Source of the DNA: Henckelia pumila
Taxonomy: Eukaryota; Streptophyta; Magnoliopsida; Lamiales; Gesneriaceae
Assembly (NCBI RefSeq): GCF_033568475.1
Contig: NC_133123.1
Coordinates: forward strand, 20,136,622-20,200,621
Direction of reading: 5' to 3'
DNA: 64,000 nucleotides
The notes under the pieces were generated by a model that worked only from the letters and a program-made list of their open reading frames with translations, was not told the origin of the DNA and did no database searches. Positions 13,155-25,769 of the stretch are shown here, piece by piece (the first letter of the stretch is position 1; every line of letters begins with the position of its first letter). Both the position numbers and the translations under genes were made by a program.

Positions 13155-13167
13155 CGTGCTGATAACG
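13155..13167 (-). other. Primer-binding site of minus copia element (tRNA-Ile anticodon-arm type)
   Basis: Next to the LTR end the minus strand reads cgttatcagcacg. This is not the usual TGG-starting complement of a tRNA 3' end. It complements the anticodon arm of plant tRNA-Ile(AAU), as recalled from memory, except at wobble position 34, where the site pairs with G (inosine). Confidence 0.6.
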
Positions 13168-13227
13168 TGTTATAAATCATAGTAGAAATAAAAATATGAG
13201 TAGAGAGAATTCTTGAGAATAGAGAGA
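13168..13227 (-). repeat. Truncated 5' LTR of minus copia element
   Basis: It matches the first 60 bases of the 8863 LTR (TGTTATAAATCATAGTAG...) and then stops abruptly at the junction with hAT-derived DNA. Confidence 0.85.
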
Positions 13228-13867
13228 ATAAATTTATTTTGGGATATAATAAATTTGGCATTATGCTTTTTGTTGTCCCATATCTTTTTAAAGATCGAAA
13301 ACGAAAAGTTTTTTTGACTTGAATGTGAGAAATTTATTTTAATTATCCATCTGATTTCATCATGTTAAAGATATTTTAGTACCAACTTGATAACTTTATT
13401 TTTTTACATTTGAAAATAACAATTAGTTCTCTGAAGTTGTTGAGATTAGCGAACTTGCTAAAAGAATGGTTCAATAAAAAAAATCAATTATATCATTTGG
13501 TACACAGATTTACTTTTAAATTTAGCATTATTATTATTGTTGCAACTCTAAAGATAGTGTTATCAGCAATGAAAATCATAAAAACATCACTTCGTAATAG
13601 GTTGGGAGATGATATGTTGTTAAATGATTGTTTGATACCATATATTGAGCTATGTGTATTTGAGACAGTTGATAATATATATATTATTAATCATTTTTTT
13701 TATTGAGTATTATTCATTATTTTCAGATTATAAAATCTTGGTAAGTGTTATTGTAAAAACATATAAAGTTAATTATATATGATATTTGTTATATATTTTG
13801 CGTTGTATTAATTTTTTAAATTTGTTGAGTTCGCCCCTCCTGGTTAAAAATCCTGGGTACGCCACTG
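13228..13867 (+). pseudogene. hAT transposase C-terminal remnant (TTF-type) with right terminal inverted repeat
   Basis: The frame at 13410-13706 contains VATLKIVLSAMKIIKTSLRN and then GDDMLLNDCLIPYIE, the hAT-family dimerisation region found at the C-terminus of TTF-zinc-finger transposases. The upstream frame is shifted. The right end reads cctgggtacgccactg, a typical hAT terminus (CAGTGGCG on the other strand). The left end is missing; it meets the truncated copia LTR at 13228, so a deletion removed both the 5' part of this element and most of that LTR. Confidence 0.82.
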
Positions 13868-14170
13868 GTTCCAAGCGTCCCAATTCTTTTAATTATACAT
13901 CGGTTTACTTTGTGCCATGTCGAGAAATAAAACATTCAAAATTATTTTAAAAATTAGATAATATAATCAAAGTTTTGTTCAAGGTACAAAAATTTACGTG
14001 ATTTTGGGGAAAGTTGGGTCTTTTATTTTTTGAGAAATAATTTATATTTTAAAAAAAAATCGCACTCCAGTCACTAATTGATAGGTTCCAAGCGTCCCAA
14101 TTCTTTTATGCATCGGTTTACTTTGTGCTATGTCGAGAAATAAAACATTCAATAAAATTTTAAAATTAAT
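13868..14170. repeat. Direct repeat of ~85 bp, copies at 13868 and 14085
   Basis: Both copies begin gttccaagcgtcccaattct and continue through atcggtttactttgtgc to an aaaacattcaa stretch. They differ by small indels and are 217 bp apart. The first copy abuts the hAT terminus. Function is unknown. Confidence 0.85.
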
Positions 14171-15041
14171 ATGATTAATTACTAATTGGTTTATTTGTTT
14201 AGAACCAATGAACTTAAAATACTTTTTGTGATGTCTTTTTTTGGGTAGTATTTTTAGTGTTTTATGACACAACGTAAAAAGTATTTGACGACATAAAAAT
14301 TCTTGGATAAATAGTCATCGGCGCAAATAAAAACATGCACACAACAACTCCGCAAATAAAGTTCAAGTCTTGATAAATTCTATATATCTTGTCAATATTC
14401 ACCAGATTTCACGAGTATGATTTTAAAATTCTTCATTTGAACACAAAATTAATGGTAAAATGACAAATCAGAAAGTAGCCGATATAGCAACTCATGTGCT
14501 TCTTCTTGATAGATTTTTATCGAAGGTTATGGAATTGAATTTTCATGGTTTGAGTGTTGTAGACTATAAGCATGCAGCAGCGAGACATTTGCATTGTTGA
14601 AGAGAGGCATGCATATGATATTGGTGACTGTTATCTATTATCCGGCACTTAGCTACACAAACATATATATTGTATTTCTCAAAACTCAAAGAGACTCTTT
14701 ACCGCCAAGCTTAAGGTGCGCACTTGACTAAAAGACTGGGCCGCCGACAGCCTCGTTGCATCTTGAATCTTTCCTTGGGTTCATGGGCATTTATCAATAT
14801 TGCTGTAAACAACTCCGATCCGAAAGATTCAATTCTCAAAAGACAAAAATGGACAAAAATTCAACTTCAAATGAATAAAGCCAGAAAGATATTAAATACT
14901 CATAGATAACCGATTCCTAGTAGCTGATCGATATTAGTAGTAAAGACAGCAAAAAATTAAAAACCAAACCAAAATCACCACATACGGACATAAAAGCTAG
15001 CTATATATCAGTAGAGCAACACAAATTAATATTTCCACAAA
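14171..15041. other. Unassigned AT-rich intergenic sequence
   Basis: I see no gene or clear repeat. It lies downstream of the dynamin-like gene and would include its 3' untranslated region and polyadenylation site if that gene is transcribed. Confidence 0.5.
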
Positions 15042-17087
15042 CTACTCGTAGGTACTAGCAATCCGGTCCAAAATATTCGCTACTGCATCCTTCGACTCCT
15101 TGAGCAATTTGATGCTATTCTGCAGCCTCGAACGTTTTTTTGCCACAGATGGTGACTCGTCCAACATCCGTTGCAATCCATTTCCTTGGGGTCCCATCAG
15201 CTCATGAATGATCTCTTTTTCCATATCTTTGTCTACAAGATTTTGTATGCCAAACATCAAATGCAGGGCCATACAATCTACTAGTCTCCCAAGGACAATC
15301 CTCCAGTATGCGGTCGTCCTCATTTTCAAGTCGAATGCTTCTTGCACAATATCCACTTTGCTCCGCAGGTGAGCAACCGATACCTCCCCAAACCCGTCAA
15401 TCTTCACCGTTGGGGGTTTATAATGATCTTTGGCGTGTTCCATTAGCCTCCCTTGATGAGACATTAGTTGATTCCATGTAGTGACGTATCCAGGATTACA
15501 AGTATATTCAGTCAGTTTCTCCATCTCGACAACATCCTTTACCCATTCGATGGATTGTTGTTTCTTATTTGCGACAAGATTTTGTGCTGCCCTTCTTGTT
15601 GATGGCAAAAGTTGTGGGTAATTTTCACAATGATGAGTCAAGACTCTAACCAACACGGCCTCTACATAGTTCCATATCTTACCCACAAATTCAAAGGGTG
15701 TCGAATGAATTCCTTTTATCTTTTTTGGACTAGTGAGAGGAATGCAGCTCTAGGGAGGAAATTTGGCAGCCCAATTGCTTTGGTTTCCTCCAAAACCTTG
15801 ATCTCATCGAGTAAAAAACTCCCTTGAGCATCATTTTCGGGGCAGTTAGTTTTAAGTTGTGCAGAGTAGTTGTTCAGCATTTCAGCAATTCTTGCGGTAC
15901 AATGCATTTCAATCACGTCAGGATACTCATCAAACTCCCCTCTAAGCAGAATCTTCAGTAGAGATTCTTTCGCGCAACCAAGCACGTGCATGAAGGCTGT
16001 CATAGCTTCGGGAACAGAGCTCAAATTCTTGGGCAACCTGTTCATTTCATTTATGCTTGTGGATAGCTTATCATCGATCTTCCTGACAATGTCTGGCAAG
16101 CATTTAACAATGATTGAAGCCTGAATTCGAGCCAGCTTTTGCGCCAAGACAGGTATTCCAACCATGGACTTGCTTATACTGGAGAGAAGGTGATGATTTT
16201 TGAAAAGCCTGGCTTCTTCAGCTCGCGCTTCCTCATAAGACTCTTCCCCGATACGATTCCTGACACAGACATATCCAAGGCCTATGTTGACATCATCGGC
16301 AGTTACCTTCTCCAGCAGGCCTTCAGGGGATTTGTCAGCTTTGGTGACAACAGCCAGAGTCCTCTCCCCATTCTTGTCCACTTTTTGAGACATTCGGATG
16401 GACTCACAAGTGGTGAAATCCACACTGGCTGAAAGAACATTCAATATCACGCTCTCTTCTGGAGTGATGAATTCCATGATTATCTTGGAAATCTGTTCGT
16501 AGATGTCTTCTGGCTGCCCATGAACAGAAACACGAGTTATCCCAGGCAAATCAACCATGGTGAGATCCGGGACTCCCTTTTTCTTGACGACCAATGTTAA
16601 GGGAGTATTAGAAATCCCCTTGCCTTCCCCAGCAATGTCATCGGTGGCAGCAATTATAGCATTAGAAATGTGTTGTTCATCAGTAGGAACAACTCTTCCA
16701 TCGAACTCCAAGTAAATCTATCTCGGGCTGAGGGTTGAAATGATTTTGCAACCTCATTATAAGTGGAACCCTTGTGCAAATTCCTTGGCCCCTAGGGAGG
16801 TTGATTCCTGCAAGAGACTCCAAAACACTGGACTTGCCAGAAGACTGGTCCCCGACAACCACGATAGTAGGCAGTTGAATGCCTTCTTGCATGATATTTA
16901 GGTTGCGGAGCTTGTCAACAACATCGAGAAGCGGGCGAATACGATCATTGTAACAAGAAACTAAAGGCGCATCAACATGATGATCAGTCTCAAAAGGGCT
17001 GATGATGTTGAGCGAATTCATCCCAGCTTGCAACACAGAATCATTTATTGAACAAACTGGACGTTTCACCAATTCCAAACTAGACAT
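15042..17087 (-). pseudogene. Dynamin-related GTPase, DRP4C-like, intronless, two frameshifts
   Basis: This resembles the plant DRP4 group, dynamin-type GTPases related to animal Mx proteins. From the ATG at 17087 the protein shows the P-loop GDQSSGKSS (about residue 85), then DLPG, TKAD and the dynamin middle domain, and a C-terminal GTPase effector region ending ASTYE. Total length is about 680 residues, close to the family norm, in one exon. One frameshift lies near 16710, just after the PQPEI segment. A second lies near 15720, in an A-run (VQKK...). Each is a single-base indel, so recent pseudogenisation or an assembly error are both possible. Catalytic motifs are intact. It is the only host-type gene in the window; its neighbours are transposons. 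Confidence 0.85.
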
Positions 17088-17277
17088 GATTATCAATTAT
17101 ATAAGTAATGGAATTATTATATATTTTCAAAATGAAACTGCAAATCAGGAAGAGAAGAGAACAATCCGTTTATGTACAAGAACACGCTGCTCATTCACCC
17201 TGGTCAAACTTTTCTTAACCATGATTAATTTACTCACACCGCCTTACCTTAAAAAAGCAGCGGGTTGGAATTGGATT
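17088..17277. other. Upstream region of the dynamin-like gene
   Basis: This short region separates the start codon from a dispersed repeat that begins near 17278. An AT-rich segment lies just before the start, but no clear TATA box can be chosen. Confidence 0.4.
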
Positions 17278-18150
17278 GGCCTATCATTTGTTTGAAAAAA
17301 ATAAAATTTTATTATTTCTTAAACAATTACTTCTCTCCTTTTCGATTTAATTGTTACGTGGTTGTGTGAGTGAAATTTGGGAGAGTATATTATGCTTATA
17401 TAGTGAGATTTGTATGTTTAATTAAGCTTTCTTTCGTTTATTTCCAAAATTAAATTAGGTGCGTTATAAATATTAGATTTAACGTATTTTAGAGCAAAAA
17501 ATTATTATAGAAATTATCATTATTGATAGGAAAAAATAAAAATAAAAAAAGATATGAAATTTTTTAATTTTAACAATCAATATTCTCAATCATATTTATT
17601 TTTTAAAAATACATAATTTTTATAAATATATATATATATTATTATAGATGATTATTTTATTTAGTTAGGTTTAAAAGATATGTGGTCAAAATAAATATAT
17701 CAAGATAATATCCGTAAAGATTAGTATTTTGTAATCTATTTTTTATTTAAAAAAATAGATAGTTGTAGATGATTAGTTATTTTTTTAGATTTGAAATATT
17801 TGTAGTCAAGATAAATATAGCAAAATAAAATCTGTTTAAATTTATATGTTGTAATCTAATTTTTAAAAATAGATAGTTGTTATAAATATATTGTCATTGT
17901 AGATTATCATCTTATTAGTTTGATTTGAAAGATTTGTTAGGAAGATAAATCTAGCCAAATTTTTATATTGTAATATTATTCGATATATAGGGTGATTTAG
18001 TTCAATAAAAATTTATATGTGAGTATAATTATTTTTCTCTTATGAATTCTCTTTATCCTTCCTTTTTTTTTTTCTTTTATGATTTATACTATGTTATCAG
18101 CACGAAGTTGTAAACAATTGAGAATGAAAATAATTTTCGTTCTATTGATG
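17278..18150 (+). repeat. Dispersed repeat copy 1, ending in an old copia-like LTR and leader
   Basis: About 600 bp of AT-rich sequence (starting ggcctatcattt) is followed by an LTR-like unit at 17878-18091, a tgttatcagcacg primer-site relic and a short leader. The whole unit recurs at 34358-34793 plus 39355-40150, where a complete copia element has split it. After about 18150 the similarity ends. The pre-LTR part does not resemble a known gene. Confidence 0.8.
17878..18091 (+). repeat. Old copia-like LTR
   Basis: Starts TGTTATAAATATATTG and ends TTTATACTA. It has the same layout as the 226-bp LTRs at 34794 and 39129: a tagggtgatttagttcaat segment, then pyrimidine-rich ctctct runs. The primer-binding relic follows at 18092-18104. 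Confidence 0.78.
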
Positions 18151-18484
18151 TTGTGTTAGTGGTGGGATTTATATCCATAAACAAATGTTTTGTTTTATGC
18201 GAGAAATATTTCAATATTATTTTTTCATGCATAATTTTGATGCTTTATAAATATAGAAATTCCCAATATTATGTTATGTGAATTTAAATATTTATATATA
18301 AGTGTTATATACAGGAGGGTAATATTTAAATGATAATAATCTAAATATGCCCGCAATTAGAAATTAAAGTTGGGATATTTAATTTAAAATTGCTAGCGTA
18401 ATTCATTATATTTTGAATAAAACAATCTTATCCGATTGTTGATAATTAGATTATTGGAATGAAAATGCTTTATATAAATTTTTA
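18151..18484. other. Unassigned AT-rich sequence
   Basis: No gene or recognisable repeat is visible between the copia leader relic and the SINE. Confidence 0.45.
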
Positions 18485-18690
18485 TGACGTTGAAACCCGC
18501 AGCTGCTTGCGCACTGAATAAACCCCTGGACTAACGCAATAGCCTGAAAACTACGTTAGTCGGGTAAACTAACGTAGGCAAGTCATGTGTGACAGACTAG
18601 TACACGAAGATGTTGGTAAGAGAAATTGAACTTCCAACCTCTAGTCAAGAGTTCACCTACTCCGCCAACTTGGACACCCCTTATAAATTA
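18485..18690 (-). mobile_element. tRNA-derived SINE, copy 1
   Basis: On the minus strand the 5' end reads gtccaagttggcggagtagg, which fits the RNA polymerase III A box (TGGCnnAGTGG). About 30 bases on, aggttggaagttcaatttc fits a B box (GGTTCGAnnCC). The downstream body ends near the gtttcaacgtcac segment. A related copy lies at 32413-32612. It needs LINE proteins in trans to move. Confidence 0.68.
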
Positions 18691-19710
18691 ATTATATATG
18701 ACTGGAACATGATTAATTTTTAATATCTATAAATTTTCATATAATGTTGAGAGTTCAATATTAATCTGATGGTCATATATGAGTCAATCTTAATTGTGAG
18801 TGATTAATAAACTCTTATTTATGGTTTTGTATTTTTGGACATATCAAGTAATAACACAAATTACATGGTGTCAAATTTCTTGGTACATTGGAAATACAAT
18901 AAAATAAATAGTTGGGAATATTAATATATAAGATGAAATCAATTACTTCGTAAAGAAGTCAGATAAGTGGTTTCCTTAAGTGTTGATTCATTACTTGAAT
19001 GCGCTCAATTAGTAATTAGATCATAAATATATTATTCATTAGAGAATCAATAAGACTTAAAAAATATAATTAAAGAAGTTAAGTGAAAATTACCTAGCTT
19101 TAATTATGAACCATTTATGAAAGATTAATTTATATGTACTTATGTAGTGACTATATCAATGTACTATTCAATTTCGTTGAGTAATTTTATATCTATTTCT
19201 TCAAAAGTGAAATTCCAAGTTTATAGTGGAATAATTTTGGAATTAATAAAACTAATATATAAATTAAAGAGTATAATTTATTATCAATTTTATTGGAGCT
19301 TGAAATTATAGGTCTATAGTTCTTCATGCCATCTTTGGTTTAAGAACATTTATGATATGAGTATTAAATTTATTAACTTAAAATTATTGAATTTTAAGTT
19401 ATTGCACACATTTTTTATGCATAAAATCATAAAGAAAAATGTTTTCCTTGTAGTTTTAATTACAAATTTATATTTTATCTCAGTCAATTAATTTTGAATT
19501 AATTGTCTACCATTGTTTTGTGATGCAGATCACAAAAGGATATATGTATTCCAAATAATTAATTTTGAATTATTGAAACCTATAATTTTCTCTTTAAAAT
19601 ATTTGTTAGATAAATAGCTGAGAAATGTGATTTGAATTGTGAAACATATGAGATTTTCTCCACTATTCACGGTCAGGTATATATATGATATACATGAATA
19701 TAGGTAAATG

Positions 19711-19745
<35 letters not shown>

Positions 19746-20340
19746 ATTATTATTATTATTAATAATAAAACAAGAGGGGTGAATAATAATTGCTTTTTTG
19801 GTGAAACCTTTTTTTTAGTTCCAAACCTACCCTTTCATACATTAAATACTAAACATATTTAATTTAATTTTGTAGAGATACGTAATTTCTCATATTTTAT
19901 ATAAAGAATTATCTTACTAAATCTTATATTATATTTATTTTTATACTATATGGTAATTAAATTAAAATTTTCAAAAAATAAATATGAATGGAGGAGGAGA
20001 TCATGCCTCCTCCACGTCAATCACTTCCTTCAAAAGAGGGAAGTGACATTTAAATTTTAAACAAAAACATCATTTTACTTGATGAAGGTGATATACCAAT
20101 TTAGATAAAATATACGATATATATATATATATATATTATTTTCTCAAAAAATTTGAAGAAAAATATATATATCTATATATACATATGGTGTCAGTTCGTT
20201 TGACCCGGAGTGTGAGGCTCTCGACACACACAAGTAATTATCATGCAATTTTTTTATATCATTTTAACTATATACAACGAAAAATGTGATTTTTAAATAT
20301 ATTACGACGTGAGTCCCAAATTTTATTTTTAAAATATAAT
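18691..20340. other. Unassigned AT-rich region with microsatellites
   Basis: It contains (TA)n followed by (ATT)n at about 19710-19762, and another (AT)n run near 20118-20136. No frame codes for a recognisable protein. Confidence 0.5.
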
Positions 20341-20349
20341 TAATATTAT

Positions 20350-20460
20350 GGGGAATCTATAAATAAATCCCCAAGCTGAGGTTTCATTTGTGATTCAGTC
20401 CCTTTGTCCTTACATGTTAGTAAGTGGTCCCCAATTGCTGAAAAAAATAGTTTTAACTCC
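20350..20460 (+). repeat. Left terminal inverted repeat of the Mutator element
   Basis: Starts GGGGAATC, contains aaatccccaagc, gattcagtccctttgtc and gttttaactcc. The reverse complement of 25770-25880 shows the same blocks in the same order. Confidence 0.85.
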
Positions 20461-21170
20461 TTAATACAACCAAAAGTCCTAAATGCCCTCATATGTGAGT
20501 ACAGCTAGCTCACTTTCTCTTTTTCCGAGGCCATAACTTTTCCTGAATTTCCTTTCTTCTTCACAAGCATGTAATCCGCAACCGAAGATTGAATCTTAAT
20601 CTGTTCTTGTATAATTGTAGCTTCCACTCTTGGGCAAAATTTCTGCGCTCCACATTTCGAAAGTTTGAAGCGTATTTTCTACTATAGTAAGTGTGTGTGT
20701 TTATTTCGCCTATATTTTTTGAGCAATTTCTTGTAAATTTTATTTCACCAATTCGTTCCATAAAATAGTGGTTTAATTCTTGCTTTGTTTTTGGTGAGTT
20801 ATAATCCATGTTTTAGTTTTTGATGACCTTGTGTTCCTCAATTTTTCCCCAAAAATTACGTAAATCTTCGATTTTACTTCAATAATTTGTGTCCAAAACT
20901 GCGGTGTAATTATATTTTGTTGTTGGGTTATAAAACATGTTTTAGTTTTTTATTAACTCGTGCTCTTCAATTTGCACCTAATATTTGATATTATTTTCGA
21001 ACAAGAATAATGCATTTCAATTTTTATTCTCTCATTGGTGACCAGATTTTCGAATGAATGAAAAAATCCGAAAATGTATTAATTTTTTATTGATTTGGCA
21101 TCACAACAATGACATTATAAGCTTGAGACACACCATATTCTCATCAATGAATTTTTTTATTTTTTTTATT

Positions 21171-23622
21171 ATAGCAATGAATTTAGGGGCTGGAAGTTCA
21201 AATACTGGTTTTATTGGTAGTTGTCACTACAATGGTGAACTCTATATGATTTCAATCAGCAATCCGACCACTTTGATGGAGCTTTTCTTCACCCTGTCAA
21301 GAAAATGTGTGGATATGAGGCATGAACTAATTTTCCTACAATACCAAGCTCCGCATGAGAAAATTTTTGTTACTTTGAATGAGGACGATAACGTTGCTAC
21401 TATGCTTAATCTCTACACATGTTTGAAGCTGACAATCATTGATATGAGAGCGGTGAGGAGAAATGATTCATCTAGGGGCAATAGGCAGTATGAAAGGTAA
21501 TTTCATTTTTAAAATATGTTACTTTGTATTCCAAATCCAATAAATATTCTATAAATTCATTTATACTACAGCATTTATGTGAATTAGGAAATAAATTTTC
21601 TGAATATGATTATACATCTGTATAAATTAGCTCTGCATGTTATATGAGTATCCGAAAAGAGATGACTGTATTGTGGTTGTTTGAAACCGAGAAGGATTGG
21701 ACTTATTGAAGAGAACACCGGTTCGACCAGTGAGTCGCAGATGACAGTGCGTACTCTTAGAAATTCTTTGGATTCATGGAGTCATTGCATACGTGGTGAG
21801 GGTCAGACATTTAAAGATGCGGCAGAGTTTAGGGTTTATCTTAAGAGTTATGCTGTTGCAACTAGAAGATCTTTTTTGTACAAAAAAAATGATAGCGTGA
21901 AGGTTATTGTGGTTTGTAGTGATAGCAATTGTAATTGGAGGATATATGCATCAAAACATAAATCTGATCATCTCTTTGGCATTCGTAAATGCAATCTTGA
22001 ACATAGCTGTGGCGATGACCATTTGTGCAGTCGTGGGCATCCTAGGGCTGATTCATCTTGGGTTGCAATGTAGTGAAGGATAAGTTACGAGCTGAACCCT
22101 TGTATCGTCCATGTGAAATAATAAAGGACATCCATCGAGAATATGGTGTTGAATTAGAGTATCACAGAGCTTGGATGGGGAAAGAATTAGCTATGCATGA
22201 TATACATGGGACTGATAAAGGAGCGTATGGAAGATTACACTGGTATTGTAATGCTGTGAAAGAGACTAATCCAGGGAGCTTTGCAGATTGTGAGATTGAT
22301 GATGTTACTCAGAAGTTCCAAAGGCTTTTTATTTGCTTGAATGCGTGTGCTATTGGTTTTGTTAATGGGTGCAGACCATTTCTTTTTCTAGATGGAACTC
22401 ACATAAAAAACTAGTATAAAGGATGCATATTGGCAGCAGTTACAAAAGATGGTAATGATGACTTATTCACGCTGGCTTACGCCGTTGTTGACGCCGAGAA
22501 TGATAAGAAATGGCTGTGGTTTTGTTATAAGTTGAGACAAGTACTCTTGTACAATAATGTGACGATGTTCGATGATTATACATTTTTTTCGGATCGGCAT
22601 CCTGGGATAATTAAGGCAATTGAAAGTGTATTTCCCAGTAGCCATCATGCATACCGTCTCAGACATTTGGTTGATAATTTTGTAAAACAGGTATGTATTG
22701 CACTTGATTTATTTTAAAACTTTTTCAAATCATAGTCATTTTGATTAATTGAAATATTTGTTTATATTCAATATTTGTTTATATTTGATTTCAGGTTATG
22801 CGTAGATATCCTTTGCACAACAAAAAACATTGGAGTTCCGTTTTCAAGAAAGCTGCTTATGCCTATTCCAGACAGGATTATGTTGAACACATTAATAGCA
22901 TCATCAAATCAATGCCAAATGCAAGAGACTTCATTATTAACTCACAACCACAATGTTGGGCCAATTCTTTATTTCCTGGTAATCGGTAGGGAGTGATCAA
23001 CAATAATATAGCATAGTGCTGGAATAGCTAGGTGAAGGCTGCTAGGTTTCTCTCTATTGTCCCTATGGTTGATCATATACGCAAAAAAATAATGAATATG
23101 ATGCATCAACTTCGTGAGGCATCTTTGGTATTGAACAAAGAACTTACTCCGGAGAAGGAGAAATTATTAGTTTCTACCTGCATTAGTTCTAGAAGTTTGA
23201 AAGTTGATAGATCTAGCAATTCAAGTTTTGAGGTTGTTGAGGGTGATAAGACATATGCTGTTGATTTGAAACATCATAGGTTCTCGTGTCGTGCTTGGCA
23301 AGTACTTTAAATTCCTTGAAAGCATGCTTGTGCAACGATTGAGTCTAAGTCGTTATATTTTTATGACTTTTGTGATAAGTATTACACTACAAGAATGTAT
23401 CGTGAGACATATAGAGCGACCATAAATCCGATACCAACATTTGACATGTATTAATCTTAACTGGATGAAGATGATGCGATATATGCACCTGATTCTCGAA
23501 GTCAGCATGGCCGTAGAAGAACAAAAAGATTTCCATCTCAAACTGAAATACGCACATTGAACTGTGGTCGGTGCCATAGAAAAGGTCACAACAGAAGAAC
23601 ATGCAAAGAATCACTAAACTAG
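21171..23622 (+). pseudogene. MuDR-type (MULE) transposase
   Basis: Domains in order: an N-terminal PB1-like region (about 21200-21450) with FVTLNEDDNVATML; a MuDR DNA-binding domain starting GQTFKDAAEF (about 21800); the MULE DDE core with FLFLDGTHIKN (near 22390) and TFFSDRHPGI (near 22590); a degraded SWIM segment near 23280-23330; and a CCHC zinc knuckle, NCGRCHRKGHN, just before the stop at 23620-23622. An intron is likely at about 22691-22795 (gtatgt ... ttcag) and another near 21497-21680. There is a frameshift near 22068 and in-frame stops at 22412, 22987, and near 23012 and 23027, two of them in place of tryptophan. It is no longer functional. Confidence 0.9.
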
Positions 23623-23626
23623 TATC

Positions 23627-24926
23627 ACCATTTTCATCAATTTCTACATTCTCTTTTTCAACCTTGTTGCTACTATCTTCAGTTACATGTTTCTCTTTTA
23701 AACGTTTCAACTCATTCTCTAATCTTCTCATATGTGACATTATTTTGGCACCATTTTTCAACGTACTAACCCGACCAAAAAAATTTGAACTTTAATAAAA
23801 TTTATGGTTGCTTAACATAATAAAAATTAAATATTTATTGGATTCTTTCAATTACCGGATCAACACAATCCATGGTGGCAAGAACAAGTTTCTTCTCCTG
23901 AGAAAATGGTTTTATCCAAACAATCTTTTCACAATAGAATCTTTGTCAGTTGCAATTGTCAATCTATATAAAATAAAATAAACATTATTTAAATTGTGAG
24001 AACCTTCGTAGAAGTTATCGATTGCAGGAATGATTCAGCTGCTTTCGATTGTAAAGGGATCTTGCTTTCTTCCCATTTGAACATCCTTGGAAAACAACGT
24101 ATGCAACGAGCTTTGCCAAGCATAGGCACATGTTCATAAACCCAAGCTTAAAAAACTCAAAACATTATTGTATACTTAACAAAATATAACCATTGAAAGT
24201 AAATATGTCTTACCATCAAACCAACAAGACATCCATCGACATATTTTTTGCTAACCTTCTTTTTCTTCTTCGAGAACCCCAAATGATCTAAAATATCATC
24301 CAACAAGAATCTATATGCAGCATCACCCCAATAATATTCGAAAAATGTATCCAAATCATCCAAATAAGACCAAATATATTGTGGTGTACATAAGTTTCTC
24401 GCTGGAAATACCACACAATTAAACACAAACAAAATAAAAAACCTGACAAAGTCATCTACTTCTTGATCAGACTCCTTATTAGCTAAATCAAGAAGTTTTG
24501 TGGATATAGCATCTTTGTCACCAATTGATCGTTTTCCTTGGAAATAACGATCCAGGAAATCTGATCCCAAATTCATATCCATGTCCACAGGTTGTCCTAC
24601 TTGAGGCAAGCCTAAAATAATTGAGAACTCGGCAGCAGTGAAGGGCACATTCATATCGGGTCCAAAACAGAACGATATATTTTCTGCATCAAATCTTCTC
24701 ATGATGAAATCCACTCGTGTACTAAATATGGCTAACTTTGGCATTTCCAACCATTCTGCAAGCGGTGTTTTTGAAATTCTCTGTCCCTGTCTATCACCTA
24801 ACTTTGGCGACAGAATGTTCATCACATCTCTAAAATTAGTTGTAGAACAACGTGAAAAGGATCCTTTACCAATACTTCGACGACCCTTAATTCCATCATC
24901 AATCTTTTCCTTGTTCCGGGATATTT
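23627..24926 (-). pseudogene. Plant-mobile-domain-like protein in the Mutator element, spliced, minus strand
   Basis: The main exon (24213-24926) is open for over 200 codons and contains FTAAEFSIILGLPQ and a VDGCLVGLM end. This layout is like plant mobile domain / DUF1985 proteins often carried by Mutator-like elements. It starts after a ttacaattcag acceptor and ends at a gtaagac donor. Further inferred exons lie near 24000-24146 (WVYEHVPMLGKARC...), 23870-23968 (KPFSQEKKLVLATMDCVDP) and 23630-23785 (coiled coil, HMRRLENELKRLKEKH). One junction is out of phase and one exon has a stop, so boundaries are approximate and the gene may be decayed. No Ulp1 protease domain is seen. Family assignment is by recall. 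Confidence 0.6.
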
Positions 24927-25769
24927 CTGAATTGTAAATCTATTATTTAAACAATGTACACTTGAATAAAATTACATAAGAAAAAATAATCACATAACTA
25001 AACTAGAGCATTTTAACTATTTAAAGTCATAAATGTAATCCATTGTCTCATGAAACGAATGTAATTAAATATATTAAAGTCATCCTAAAAATCATGTTCA
25101 ATCGAATATACTAACCAACCGAAACCTTTCTTATAATCCAACAATATGTGCACAACCAGAAAAAATAATTATGATTGAATCACTTTATCACAAAAATTGA
25201 GCTCCACATTGACACAATTGAGTATTGAACACATTGAAATCATATTAGGTCAATGCTTCATTTTCAACCATAAAACATGAAAAAAAAATACCGCATAAAG
25301 AGCTAGCTATAGTTTATGTTTTTCTACTGTTCAAATTCTGAAACCCTAGAGTTTGTGCATTCATTCAAAATATTCAAATCATCTTAAAATCGAAACAAAA
25401 TAAAACATTACACACTAATAAACGCAATGTATCAAAAAATTAGTAGAAATTACACATTTCTTTGGAATTTCAATCTCCAAATCTCAAAAAAGAAGGGAAA
25501 ATGGGTATCGGTGCATGTCAATAATATTGGATTATCTGACTAACCTTCGTTCAGCTAGCTACAAGAACGATGGTGCTACACACTTGGGCCTGAATTCTCT
25601 TCTTCTCCGTTGAAAAGTAGCTAAGAAATATGAAGCACAAATAAAGATAGTTCCACGGACTAATGTATTTGTTGAAATGGAGGGAAGTAAATGGTACACA
25701 GAGATAATAAGGTATTATTGTGGATTTAAATAATACTCAAGAATAATATGGTATTATTACATGAACAGG

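Larger units (their letters stand above)
8863..13227 (-). mobile_element. Ty1/copia-like LTR retrotransposon, minus strand, 5' LTR truncated
   Basis: The 229-bp LTR at 8863-9091 and its truncated partner at 13168-13227 bracket about 4.1 kb of decayed internal sequence. Read on the minus strand, the order is LTR fragment, primer-binding site, internal region, polypurine tract, LTR. The internal region matches the complete element at 34794-39354 throughout, for example at the gtgggcccacgaagcgc segment. No open frame survives. The 5' LTR is cut after about 60 bp, where hAT-derived sequence begins. Confidence 0.88.
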
